From Methylotenera sp. G11 (GTDB lineage Bacteria > Pseudomonadota > Gammaproteobacteria > Burkholderiales > Methylophilaceae): 64,000 nucleotides of DNA. The notes under the pieces were generated by a model that made no database searches, was not told the DNA's origin, and worked only from the letters and a program-made list of their open reading frames with translations. The DNA lies in assembly GCF_000799735.1 (NCBI RefSeq), contig NZ_JUHH01000001.1, positions 2,046,001 through 2,110,000 of the forward strand, in the 5' to 3' direction. Position numbers and translations under genes: made by a program. This document shows, one piece after another, positions 1-8,407 of this stretch (position 1 is the first letter of the stretch; every line of letters begins with the position of its first letter).

Positions 1-719
1 TGCCGCTCCATGTGCAGGGTGTCAATGATGCAACCGGCATTCCATCATGTCTGTCGGATGTGAAGGATGGCACGGATATCGTGGTGGTGCGGCGCGCGTC
101 CACTTGTGTTGCCGGTGTTGCGGGCTGCCCTGCGTTTGTCGATGGCGAGCCGTATTTCCAGGCCTCTTTATGTACGCCGACTGATGGCAGCGGTGCCGAA
201 CTTGCTCACGCGATCAGCACCGATGCCGATTATGCGGCATACCATTTTGCCTTGAGCACTTCGGCCGGTGACTTTACCCGCCGTAAAACCAGTTGTGTCG
301 CGACTGATTTTTCGGCCATCCAGCGTTATTTCGTGCATATCTATTTTATTGCCAACAATAATGAGTCCGGCGACGGCATCCCTACGCTGAAACGGGCGGA
401 ACTGGGTGCCGGGGCGTTCAATATCGTGCCGCTGGTGGATGGGATCGAGGATATGCAGATTCAATATGGAATTGATACCGATGGCGACGGCGTGCCTAAC
501 AGTTACACATCGGCTCCGGCGGATACCACAGCCTGGCGCAATGCCATGTCCGCGAGCGTTCATCTGCTCGCACGCAATACAACAAGTACCCAGGGCTATA
601 CCGATAGCCGTGTCTACACCCTGGGCGATAAGGAAGTATCCGCGCCGAATGACGGATACAAGCGTCATGTTTACAGTACCACTGCACAGTTTGTTAATCC
701 ATCATGGAGACGGCAATGA
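1..719 (+). CDS. pilW: PilW, type IV pilus minor pilin-like assembly protein (5' end cut off)
   Basis: Only the C-terminal part is present; the reading frame is open to base 1 and the prepilin N-terminus lies outside the window. The segment GIEDMQIQYGIDTDGDGVPN is characteristic of PilW proteins, which help prime pilus assembly in the inner membrane and periplasm with PilV, PilX, PilE-type minor pilins and PilY1. Several cysteines in the first third are consistent with a secreted, disulfide-bonded domain. The stop codon overlaps the likely start of pilX, so the two are translationally coupled in the pilWXY1 operon. An in-frame GTG at 12 is not a credible start because it would remove the pilin helix. 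Confidence 0.88.
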   Translation, partial: PLHVQGVNDATGIPSCLSDVKDGTDIVVVRRASTCVAGVAGCPAFVDGEPYFQASLCTPTDGSGAELAHAISTDADYAAYHFALSTSAGDFTRRKTSCVATDFSAIQRYFVHIYFIANNNESGDGIPTLKRAELGAGAFNIVPLVDGIEDMQIQYGIDTDGDGVPNSYTSAPADTTAWRNAMSASVHLLARNTTSTQGYTDSRVYTLGDKEVSAPNDGYKRHVYSTTAQFVNPSWRRQ

Positions 720-1282
720 GACAGTTCTCCATACCTGACAGGCAGCGCGGTGTAGTGCTGCCGATAGCACTGATCATGCTGGTGATGATGCTGCTGGTCG
801 CGATCGTCAGTTTTAACATGGGACGCCAGAATACGATTATTGCCGGCAACATGCAGCATAAGGCTGAAGTGGTGAATTCTGCCAACCAGGCGGTTGAGGA
901 AGTGATTTCTAAAACGGCTTTTATCACCAATCCCAGTGCGGCGCTGCCTGGTAATAAAGCCAGCTACGATGTCAACGGTGACGGTAAGAATGATATTACC
1001 GTGACGCTTAGCCCAGCGCCCTGTGTGAAAAAAGCGCAAATCATCAAGAATGCGGAGTTGAGCGTCAGCAATACGAATGATGCTGCATGTATCGTGGGCG
1101 CGGGCCAGAACTTAGGTGTAGAAGGCGCCGTCACTGGCGACTCCCTGTGTGCCAACAGCGTTTGGGAAATCAATGCTGTGGCTGTTGATGACGTTACCGG
1201 CGCCGGGGCAACGGTGACGTCCGGCGTCGGTGTGCGTGTGGCCGCTGACGATGCAAAAAATCCGTCAAGTACATGCCCTTAA
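716..1282 (+). CDS. pilX: PilX, type IV pilus minor pilin-like assembly protein
   Basis: About 188 residues. The N-terminus has the PilX pattern: a short basic leader containing RQRGVVLPIALIMLVMM, then a long hydrophobic helix, then a polar periplasmic domain with four cysteines that probably form disulfides. PilX belongs to the minor-pilin priming complex with PilW and PilY1. I chose the ATG at 716 because it overlaps the pilW stop as ATGA and has a GGAGA ribosome site just upstream; an ATG at 704 would add four residues and lacks a clear site. Cleavage by PilD is inferred from the family. Confidence 0.88.
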   Translation: MRQFSIPDRQRGVVLPIALIMLVMMLLVAIVSFNMGRQNTIIAGNMQHKAEVVNSANQAVEEVISKTAFITNPSAALPGNKASYDVNGDGKNDITVTLSPAPCVKKAQIIKNAELSVSNTNDAACIVGAGQNLGVEGAVTGDSLCANSVWEINAVAVDDVTGAGATVTSGVGVRVAADDAKNPSSTCP

Positions 1283-1296
1283 TTGAGAAATCTGCC

Positions 1297-4200
1297 ATGA
1301 ATAATACCTACAAGAAAATTCTATCCGCGCTGATGGCATTAAGCTTTGCGCTGAACCCTCTCGGAACGGTGGCGGAAGACATTGATATCTTTACCGGGGA
1401 TTCCGCCGGCGTCTCCGAGCGCCCGAATGTGCTGATTGTGCTGGACAACACTTCAAACTGGGCAAGGCAGAGCCAGCAATGGCCGGGAGGGCTGACCCAG
1501 GGGCAGGCCGAAGTGCGTTCGATCAAGAATGTGCTGGATTCAGTTGGCAGTGACATCAATGTAGGCGTGATGGAGTTCGTGACCAACGGCAATGCCAATA
1601 ATATCGGTGGTTTCCTGCGCTTTCCTATCCTGCCTATGGACGCTACCAACAAAGCCGCGCTGAAAGCCGAGATGGATGAAATATTCGGTGATATCAACGG
1701 CACGAACGAGAAGCGCAACTCCAACACGCCATACGGCAACCTGGCGTATGACATGTATAACTACTTTGCCGGCGCTAATGTAGGCAGTAATAGCAGCAGC
1801 CTGAACCCGCCTAGCGCCAGGGTGGATGACCGCGCCTACGATACCTTGTACAGCAACTTCAAGACGCCGCTTTCCAGTGCTACCAGCTGCGCCAAGAATT
1901 ATATTATTTTTATCAGTAATCCAACTTCAAGTGGTCCTTCCAGTGACACTGCGGCAAATAAAGCGGAGTTAAGCGCATTAGGTTGTAGTACTGCTAATAT
2001 CGCTCTACCCAATTTTAGTCAGATTACCACGCAGGCGACCACGAATCTAGGGAGTACTACGGCCTGCTATGCCAGCAAAGCAGCCTGCAGCACTGCGGTG
2101 CAGACAGCTTATGCAGCCACAGGCGACACCACGTATGACAGCAAGAGCTGCGGAGATGTGTACGTTCCGTCAGGTGCGTGTGCTTCCGGTACCCAGCTGT
2201 ATTCGGTGCTGGCTACCGATAAGCAGGGCGAAAAAAACCTTGGCAGCTTGTCATCCTGCGTACAGTCCTCTTCGAAATGTACGGACGCGATTGCCGGGCA
2301 GTACGGTGCCCAGTGTACCGGCACCGGTGTTTCATGCTCCTGCACGAATCAGGTGACGACAGGTTGTTCAGGCACTGGCGGCCAGAAATATAACTACACC
2401 ATCGTGCGTAAAAAGACCCTGACCGAAGTGACTCCCCTGGGGTATTCCGCGGCCTGTTATGCAAGTGCGCCGGCTTATACCGCTACCTCTCCGGACTACA
2501 CGTCGCAATGTACGGTATTTGCCAATTATGCCAGCGGCAGTGGCTGTGCTTATGGCACCCCTACAAGTACCGGTGCGTCATCCTGTGCTGCCGGTACCTC
2601 GCAATACACGATTGTTGGCAATTCCACCATTACCTCTGCTACGGCGACCGGAACCTACGATACCACAGGCAAGGGCAGTGCCTGGCACCTGGATGAATGG
2701 GCGCGATGCATCTACCAGAAAGGGGTGCCTGTGGCCGGCGGTGATAACCAGACCGCTGCGATGTATACGATCGATGTCTATAATGCGCAGCAGAATAATG
2801 ACCATACGGCACTGCTGATGAGTGCAGCCAGCCAGGGCGGCGGCAAGTATTTCGCAGCCACCAATGAGGACGCGGTGCTCAATTCACTGAAGCAGATTTT
2901 TGCCGAGATCCAGTCCGTCAACTCTACTTTCGCTTCAGCTTCATTGCCGGTGAATGCGACCAACCGTGCACAGAACGAGAACCAGGTGTTCATCGGGATG
3001 TTCCGTCCCGATCCTGGCATGAAGCCGCGCTGGTATGGCAACCTGAAGCGTTATCAGCTGGTTTTTGAAGGCGATGGTGTCACGGTGAACCTCGGTGACA
3101 AGAACGGTGCGATTGCCGTGAATAACCAGACCGGCTTTATCAGTGATTGCGCAGCCAGCTATTGGACGACAGATTCATTGCTGGATGCGGCTGACCCATC
3201 CAAAGGTTACTACTGGTCCAACGTGCCGGTGAGCCCCAGCGCTGCCAGCAAATGTTCGGGTCTGGATCCGGCCAAGGTCTATTCAGACATGCCTGATGGC
3301 CCTACCGTTGAAAAAGGCGCGATTGCTGAAGTGATCCGCAAGGGTAACAACCCTGCGGTCACAGATGCTACGCCGACCTGGGCGCCCAATCGCACCATTT
3401 ACACTACGGATAGCGCATTTGGCACTGGCCTGAGCGCCCTGTCCGGTGCCAGTGGGCTTGATGCAACGCAGCGTGCATGGGCGGGCGGTGCCGATACGCA
3501 GAATGAAGACAGCGATACGGTGACCACTGCCGAGACCCGTCCTTCGCTACATGGCGATGTGGTGCATTCACGGCCGCTGCCTGTGACCTACGGCAGCGGC
3601 GATGGCGTGGTTTATTACGGCGCGAATGACGGCATGTTCCGTGCGGTGAGTGCCGAAACCGGTAAAGAACTGTGGGCACTGATGCCATTCGAGTTTGCGC
3701 AGATGAATTTCGTGGACAGGCTGCGTAACAATGCGCCGCTGATCAAATATCCAAGTACGGACATGACGATCACGCCAACACCAACGCCAAAAACCTATGG
3801 CTGGGATGGCTCTATCGGCATTGCGCAGAATAAGGAAAACACCAAGGTATGGATCTATCCGACCATGCGTCGCGGCGGGCAGATGGTGTATGCGCTGGAC
3901 GTGACTGACAAAAACTCACCAGTCATCCGCTGGAAGCACGGCTGTTACAATGGCGCCTGCAGTTCCGGGTTCTCAAACATGGGGCAGAGCTGGTCTGCGC
4001 CAGTGGTGGTGCCTGTAGCCGGTTATGCGACTGAGAAAGTTGCGCTGTTCGGTGGCGGTTATGATACCTGTGAAGATAAAAACCAGAAATCGCCATGCAG
4101 CAGCGGTGGCAAGGGCGCCAACGTCTATGTGGTGGATGCGGGAAGCGGTTCCTTACTGAAGTCGTTCACCCATGAGAAGATGCATAGCGTCGTATCCGAG

Positions 4201-5058
4201 GTGTCGGTGGTCGACATGAATGCCGACGGTAAAGCGGATTACGGTTATGTCGGTGATACCGATGGTAATTTATTCCGTATCGATATGGTGACTGCGGCTG
4301 TTTCCGGCGGGGTGTCCAGTTATACCGCGCTTGCTCCCGGCTCATGGACGATACACCATATTGCCAAGGCAGAGGGTGGCCGTAAATTCCTGTTCCAGCC
4401 GGCTTTGCTGCCACTGGCTAAGGATGGCCGCGTTTATGTCGCCATCGGTTCGGGCGACCGTGAGCATCCGCTGGTATCCCATTATCCCTACAAAGATGAC
4501 GTGACTAACCGTTTTTATGTCTATCTGGATAACCTGACGGTGACATCCGGCGACCCGGTTGACCTGAACAGCCTGGTGGACAAGACGGTAGATGCCGGAT
4601 GCAGTTCTAGTTCCATCCTGCCGGATTCAGTAAAACCCGGCTGGTATATGGATCTGAACCAGTACGGCAAGGGTGAGCAGACCGTAACATCATCCATCAT
4701 CCTGGGCGGGCAGGTGGTGTTCAGTACGAATCGTCCCATACCGCCGGCTGACGGTACCTGCTCGACGGTACTTGGCGAGGCCAGGGGCTACTGGGTTAAC
4801 CTGTTCAATGCATCAGGCACGATCGGCCAGGATAGTGCGACTTGCGGCGGTACGCGGTCTGCTATTTTCGTAGGCGGAGGCTTGCCGCCTTCTCCGGTGA
4901 CCGGTAATGTTTATATTGACGGTAAGCCTGTCACAGTCGTGATCGGTGCGGTAGACCATAATGGCGGCGCCAGCACCCCGATTTCACCGGGCAAGGTGGT
5001 GCCTGCCGTCAGTCCGATCCGTAAACGTATCTATCATAAAGTGAAGGGTATCGATTAA
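1297..5058 (+). CDS. pilY1: PilY1, type IV pilus tip adhesin / biogenesis factor
   Basis: About 1253 residues. An N-terminal signal peptide is followed by a von Willebrand A-like domain starting at VLIVLDNTSNW. A cysteine-rich insert (about residues 257-450) interrupts the VWA region, which resumes near WHLDEWARCIYQ. The C-terminal half is the PilY1 beta-propeller, with a calcium loop of EF-hand type at D973, N975, D977 and D981, followed by YVGDTDGN. PilY1 supports pilus extension, adhesion and surface sensing. The MIDAS-like motif is D-N-T-S-N rather than DxSxS, so metal binding there is doubtful. The ATG at 1297 gives a proper signal peptide and is preceded by GAGA; an ATG at 1273 would overlap pilX. 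No pilin gene follows; a strong terminator does. Confidence 0.92.
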   Translation: MNNTYKKILSALMALSFALNPLGTVAEDIDIFTGDSAGVSERPNVLIVLDNTSNWARQSQQWPGGLTQGQAEVRSIKNVLDSVGSDINVGVMEFVTNGNANNIGGFLRFPILPMDATNKAALKAEMDEIFGDINGTNEKRNSNTPYGNLAYDMYNYFAGANVGSNSSSLNPPSARVDDRAYDTLYSNFKTPLSSATSCAKNYIIFISNPTSSGPSSDTAANKAELSALGCSTANIALPNFSQITTQATTNLGSTTACYASKAACSTAVQTAYAATGDTTYDSKSCGDVYVPSGACASGTQLYSVLATDKQGEKNLGSLSSCVQSSSKCTDAIAGQYGAQCTGTGVSCSCTNQVTTGCSGTGGQKYNYTIVRKKTLTEVTPLGYSAACYASAPAYTATSPDYTSQCTVFANYASGSGCAYGTPTSTGASSCAAGTSQYTIVGNSTITSATATGTYDTTGKGSAWHLDEWARCIYQKGVPVAGGDNQTAAMYTIDVYNAQQNNDHTALLMSAASQGGGKYFAATNEDAVLNSLKQIFAEIQSVNSTFASASLPVNATNRAQNENQVFIGMFRPDPGMKPRWYGNLKRYQLVFEGDGVTVNLGDKNGAIAVNNQTGFISDCAASYWTTDSLLDAADPSKGYYWSNVPVSPSAASKCSGLDPAKVYSDMPDGPTVEKGAIAEVIRKGNNPAVTDATPTWAPNRTIYTTDSAFGTGLSALSGASGLDATQRAWAGGADTQNEDSDTVTTAETRPSLHGDVVHSRPLPVTYGSGDGVVYYGANDGMFRAVSAETGKELWALMPFEFAQMNFVDRLRNNAPLIKYPSTDMTITPTPTPKTYGWDGSIGIAQNKENTKVWIYPTMRRGGQMVYALDVTDKNSPVIRWKHGCYNGACSSGFSNMGQSWSAPVVVPVAGYATEKVALFGGGYDTCEDKNQKSPCSSGGKGANVYVVDAGSGSLLKSFTHEKMHSVVSEVSVVDMNADGKADYGYVGDTDGNLFRIDMVTAAVSGGVSSYTALAPGSWTIHHIAKAEGGRKFLFQPALLPLAKDGRVYVAIGSGDREHPLVSHYPYKDDVTNRFYVYLDNLTVTSGDPVDLNSLVDKTVDAGCSSSSILPDSVKPGWYMDLNQYGKGEQTVTSSIILGGQVVFSTNRPIPPADGTCSTVLGEARGYWVNLFNASGTIGQDSATCGGTRSAIFVGGGLPPSPVTGNVYIDGKPVTVVIGAVDHNGGASTPISPGKVVPAVSPIRKRIYHKVKGID

Positions 5059-5096
5059 GCGGTGCCTCACTGCATGCATTAGGCTGTATCAATTTG

Positions 5097-5132
5097 AAAC
5101 GACAGACGGCTCAAGAGAGCCGTCTGTCGTTT
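5097..5132. terminator. Bidirectional intrinsic terminator between pilY1 and the convergent DUF3108 gene
   Basis: A perfect 16-bp stem (arms 5097-5112 and 5117-5132) closes on the 4-base loop AAGA. The arms end in AAA/TTT, so the structure could work on both strands. It lies 39 bases after the pilY1 stop and before the end of the oppositely directed gene. Confidence 0.85.
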
Positions 5133-5220
5133 CAGGCTTATGCCGAGTATTCTGCGAGTAGCGGGTGCTTAGGTTTGTGGCTGTGTCATGCCGTTGGAAC
5201 AGTGATGCAAGGCAGTTCTA

Positions 5221-5264
5221 AGACCTTGGCAATAAGACTTTAGCAATATAAGGCCTTGGCGCTC
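5221..5264. repeat. Three diverged short tandem repeats
   Basis: Three imperfect units of 14-16 bases sit between the terminator and the DUF3108 stop: AGACCTTGGCAATA, AGACTTTAGCAATATA and AGGCCTTGGCGCTC. They do not form a clear hairpin and no function is evident. This may be chance or remnant repeat expansion. Confidence 0.35.
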
Positions 5265-5279
5265 AGTGTGCCTGTCGTT

Positions 5280-6374
5280 TCAATCCGGCACGCTGGTTTT
5301 GATAGCGGCCGCGACCTGTTCAATCACGGTACCGTCTTTCTCGGTTTTGCGGATTCTTACCGGCAGGTACTGGTAGTCACTGGCAAGCCAGACCTCGGTT
5401 TTTTCTTCATCACCGCTGCTTTTCAGCAAATGCACCGTTTTGAGTTCGCCCAGCCCGGTTGCAACAGTGTCTTCGCCTTCAAAGCTATAAGCGTAGGTGC
5501 GCAGCCGCTTGCCGTTGGTCATGGTGATCTGCATGCTGTCGAGTGGCGGCACGAACATGAACTGGTACATGAAACTTAAAAAATCCTGCGTGCCGGTAAC
5601 CAGTTTTGCGGTACTGTCGCCTTTGGCGCTATGCATGTGCAGGATATTGTTTGTCCAGTCAAAATTTGCGGTTTGTGATTTATTTGCATTGCTGCCGTAC
5701 AGGTAGGAGTAAAACTCCGGTCTTAGGCCATCTGCGGTCACCGTGCCTTCGCTTTTTTGTGTCAGGTTGCCGAAGAACAGTGAAGCCAGGCCTTTGGCCT
5801 GTGTCGTGCTGATGATCGAATAACGTCCGTCAGCGTCAATATTGAAAACAATTTTGCTGACGCCGACAGCCGAGGTGTCGCCGCCGCGCAGGACTTTGAA
5901 TTCCGTTTCTACATGCCGGTAGGCAGGCTTGGCAGGCACATCTTCTGCCGGGGCTGAAACGGTCTCTGAGGTTTCCGGGGGCTCTGTGGTGGTTGCCGGC
6001 GCATTTGCGGCTTCGCCAGTATCAGCAGGGGGGCTCGGCGCATTATCCTCTATTGGGTTATTTGCGTTGGCAGGTGCAGGCGGTTCTTCCGCAAGCGGAG
6101 GAGGAGGGATGTTGGCTTTGGGCGCGCGCTGTTCTGGTTTTGGCTGGGATGTTTTGCCGGCAGGCTGACTGGTACTTGGGGCGGGCTGCTGCTGTACCAG
6201 ATGCATATCAAGCGATTGAGCGTCATCAGCCATCTGCGGCAGCGAGATCGAGAACTCGCTCAGGAATGCAATGTGCAGAAGTATGGAGCCGACAGCTGCC
6301 AGCAATAGCATCTTATGCTGCATCAGATGCAGTTTAAGGCGGTGAATTATTGGATAAATAACAGGTGGCCGCAT
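5280..6374 (-). CDS. TonB-like anchored, proline-rich protein with C-terminal DUF3108 domain
   Basis: 364 residues. A cytoplasmic N-terminus is followed by one membrane segment (about residues 22-38), a Pro/Ala/Glu-rich linker (about 58-150) and a C-terminal DUF3108 domain (about 155-360) with the hallmarks GTQDFLSFMYQFMF, NGKRLRTYAYSFEG and VWLASDYQYLPVRI. The layout resembles TonB: an anchor plus a rod spanning the periplasm. DUF3108 has no established biochemical role. The gene starts 1 base after the stop of the Gx-family gene, so it is the distal member of the gshAB-apbE run. A paralogue without the linker lies at 51281-52024. Any envelope role is inferred from architecture alone. Confidence 0.8.
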   Translation of the reverse strand: MRPPVIYPIIHRLKLHLMQHKMLLLAAVGSILLHIAFLSEFSISLPQMADDAQSLDMHLVQQQPAPSTSQPAGKTSQPKPEQRAPKANIPPPPLAEEPPAPANANNPIEDNAPSPPADTGEAANAPATTTEPPETSETVSAPAEDVPAKPAYRHVETEFKVLRGGDTSAVGVSKIVFNIDADGRYSIISTTQAKGLASLFFGNLTQKSEGTVTADGLRPEFYSYLYGSNANKSQTANFDWTNNILHMHSAKGDSTAKLVTGTQDFLSFMYQFMFVPPLDSMQITMTNGKRLRTYAYSFEGEDTVATGLGELKTVHLLKSSGDEEKTEVWLASDYQYLPVRIRKTEKDGTVIEQVAAAIKTSVPD

Positions 6375-6375
6375 G

Positions 6376-6900
6376 CTATGGTGGATTGGTTATGGATGGC
6401 TGCGTTCTGCCATCAAGCAGTTTAGCGGCGATCAGGCCGTTGATAAACCCGAAAAACAGCGCGGCCACAGCAAAGACCGGTATCAGGTAGGCAACGCTGG
6501 CATGCGGGATGAGCCATAAACGCACTATGATAAGTTGCCCGGCTATATGCGCAAACGCGGCGAAGATGCTTAAGCTGACCGCGCTGAAATAGCGCCTGGG
6601 CAAGTGCTGGGCTGCCCATAGCATAGCCAGGCTGAGCAGCGCCCCGCTCAGGCTGAGTGCAAATGCAGGCGACATGAACTGCCCGAGCAGCAGGCTGCTG
6701 GCAAATACGCGCAGTATGCTGACCCAGGCCGCTGTCGCAAAATCGTATTGCAGCAGCACATACAGTGTGACGATATTGGCGATGCCGGGTTTAACCCCAG
6801 GCAGCGGTGATGGCACGACCGCTTCAATCATGTGCAGAGCAATTGCAAAAGCAGCCAGTTTTGCAATGCGGTGGTCATCAATATTGGTCTGTATCTGCAT
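6376..6900 (-). CDS. Gx transporter family protein (PF07456-like membrane protein)
   Basis: 174 residues, five or six hydrophobic helices. The early segment PLPGVKPGIANIVTLYVL matches the family once named heptaprenyl diphosphate synthase component I and now usually called Gx transporter. These proteins often lie beside NusG-domain-II and ApbE genes in extracytoplasmic flavin or electron-transfer loci, which is the situation here: NusG-II is 32 bases upstream and ApbE precedes that. The substrate is unknown. There is no prenyl-synthase partner nearby, which argues against the older name. The family call is firm; the function is inferred from context. Confidence 0.8.
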   Translation of the reverse strand: MQIQTNIDDHRIAKLAAFAIALHMIEAVVPSPLPGVKPGIANIVTLYVLLQYDFATAAWVSILRVFASSLLLGQFMSPAFALSLSGALLSLAMLWAAQHLPRRYFSAVSLSIFAAFAHIAGQLIIVRLWLIPHASVAYLIPVFAVAALFFGFINGLIAAKLLDGRTQPSITNPP

Positions 6901-6932
6901 GCGTCATTAAACCGTATTTAAGGAAATGCCCA

Positions 6933-7331
6933 TCAGTAATTCAGCGAGTCATAAGGCTTCTGCGCGCCAACCAGTTCCAGGCTGATCTGGTTAGGCAGGC
7001 ATATCGCCACCTGTCCGCTATGGGTGAGCCAGCCCTGATGCACGCAGTATTGATTATGACACGGTGACTTGGAAAATCGTACCTTACCCTGGCTAATGTG
7101 AATAACCGCGTCCCCGATAGCGCCATGAACCGTAATGTCCCGCTGCTGGTTCAGGTCATAGCTAGCCTGGATTTTATCGCCTACGCGGATCTGTATTTTG
7201 GAAGCCGGCTCATGTGACCATAAAGTCAGGAACAGGCAGGCGGTGATTGCGGCACTGAAAATAATGGTGAGCCAGTCACCGACCAGCAGGTGCCTGAAGG
7301 TCGTTTCAGGGGAGCGTAACAAGCTTAACAT
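6933..7331 (-). CDS. NusG domain II-containing membrane-anchored protein
   Basis: 132 residues. One N-terminal membrane helix (about 18-38) is followed by a small beta domain of the NusG-II type (PF07009). Its signature is three cysteines, C91, C96 and C111, in the context CHNQYCVHQGW and AICLPN. This is not the transcription factor NusG; standalone domain-II proteins are exported and often sit next to FMN-binding proteins, Gx proteins and ApbE. The start overlaps the 3' end of apbE by 26 bases, which suggests coupled translation. The cysteines could be redox-active or structural; the sequence does not decide. Confidence 0.82.
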   Translation of the reverse strand: MLSLLRSPETTFRHLLVGDWLTIIFSAAITACLFLTLWSHEPASKIQIRVGDKIQASYDLNQQRDITVHGAIGDAVIHISQGKVRFSKSPCHNQYCVHQGWLTHSGQVAICLPNQISLELVGAQKPYDSLNY

Positions 7332-8397
7332 GGCGGTTATTATTCACTTCCGGGTCTAACCAGTCGAGTTTTTTGGCAAGTGCCTGACTTACAGCAATAT
7401 TGGATTGCTGGTCGATCACCATGAAATATTGTATGCCAAGCATAGCGGCAGTGCTGGCTTTATCTTCAGCCGCTGCGATGAAAATGGGTTTGGATGCCAC
7501 GTCAGACAGCACCCCGGCATTTTTCCGGGGTGGAATCAGCACCGTAACCGCCTGTGTATGCTGTACCGGGTAACCGTTGCGCGGGTCAATAATATGGCAG
7601 TAGCGTTTGCCATCCAGCATGAAATAGCGCTGGTAGTCACCCGAGGTGCCGATTGCCCAGCCATCTGCCAGCTCCAGCGTGGCAATCGCCGCCGGTTTGC
7701 GCGGGTGCTGTATGCCGACACGCCAGGGTTTGTCGCCATGCCGGCCAATGGCGATGATGTTGCCGCCTATGTTGATCAGTGTGTTTTTAACCTGCTGCCG
7801 GCGCAGATAGTCGGCAGCCATGTCCAGCGCATAGCCTTTGGCATAGCCGCCCAGGTCCAGTTTTACGTTGGGGTTGGTGCTGAAGGCGGTGTTGTCTTTC
7901 AACACAATGTCGGTCATGCGCGGCCTGGTTTTGAGCAGTGCTTCTATGCTTGCATCATCAACCCTGACCGCAGAAAACTCATCACGCTGAAAGCCCCAGG
8001 TGCTGATCAAGTGGCCGATGGCCGGATTGAACAAGCCTTGTGACTTCACCGACAGATCCGTTGCTTCCGCCAGCATTGCCGCAAGCTGCGGGCTGATGGT
8101 TACAGGCCTGGTGCCGCTTGCAAAGGCGGTGTTCAATGCACCAAGTTCGCTGGCCTGGCCTTTGCCGGCCGGTTTCCAGGCATGCAGCTGCTTGTGCAGG
8201 TTCTGGAAATCCTGCAATACCTGATTTGCCAGCAATCTTGCGCGGTCTTCGGGTTCACCGTAAATGCTGATATCGACCAGTGTGCCGAATACATAACTCT
8301 GTGTATGGTAAAGCGGTTCCTGCCTGAGTGCGCGCACACCGACTATGGCTAGAGCCAGCATGGCAATTACTAGCAGGCTGACCGGCCATTTACGCAT
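7306..8397 (-). CDS. apbE: ApbE, FAD:protein FMN transferase
   Basis: 363 residues. An N-terminal anchor (about residues 5-23) puts the catalytic domain in the periplasm. ApbE transfers FMN from FAD to a threonine or serine of exported flavoproteins, using Mg2+. Family motifs are seen in order: GTLVDISIYG, DLGGYAKGYALD, INIGGNIIAIG, GTSGDYQRYF, CHIIDPRNGYP and SDVASKPIFIAA. It begins 10 bases after gshB and overlaps the NusG-II gene, placing it in the gshAB run. No FMN-binding acceptor domain (NqrC/RnfG type) is encoded in the window, so its target must be elsewhere or of an unrecognised type. Confidence 0.92.
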   Translation of the reverse strand: MRKWPVSLLVIAMLALAIVGVRALRQEPLYHTQSYVFGTLVDISIYGEPEDRARLLANQVLQDFQNLHKQLHAWKPAGKGQASELGALNTAFASGTRPVTISPQLAAMLAEATDLSVKSQGLFNPAIGHLISTWGFQRDEFSAVRVDDASIEALLKTRPRMTDIVLKDNTAFSTNPNVKLDLGGYAKGYALDMAADYLRRQQVKNTLINIGGNIIAIGRHGDKPWRVGIQHPRKPAAIATLELADGWAIGTSGDYQRYFMLDGKRYCHIIDPRNGYPVQHTQAVTVLIPPRKNAGVLSDVASKPIFIAAAEDKASTAAMLGIQYFMVIDQQSNIAVSQALAKKLDWLDPEVNNNRHVKLVTLP

Positions 8398-8407
8398 AGG
8401 CCGGGCG

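Noticed and set aside
168-668. Antisense frame across pilW
   Set aside because: The + strand frame is clearly PilW; the antisense product resembles nothing and has no start signal.
1183-1212. PilX segment D-D-V-T-G-A-G, similar to an ApbE flavinylation site
   Set aside because: The motif needs Thr after the G-A/S pair (DxxTGAT type); here it is Gly. PilX is a pilin-like protein with a different fold.
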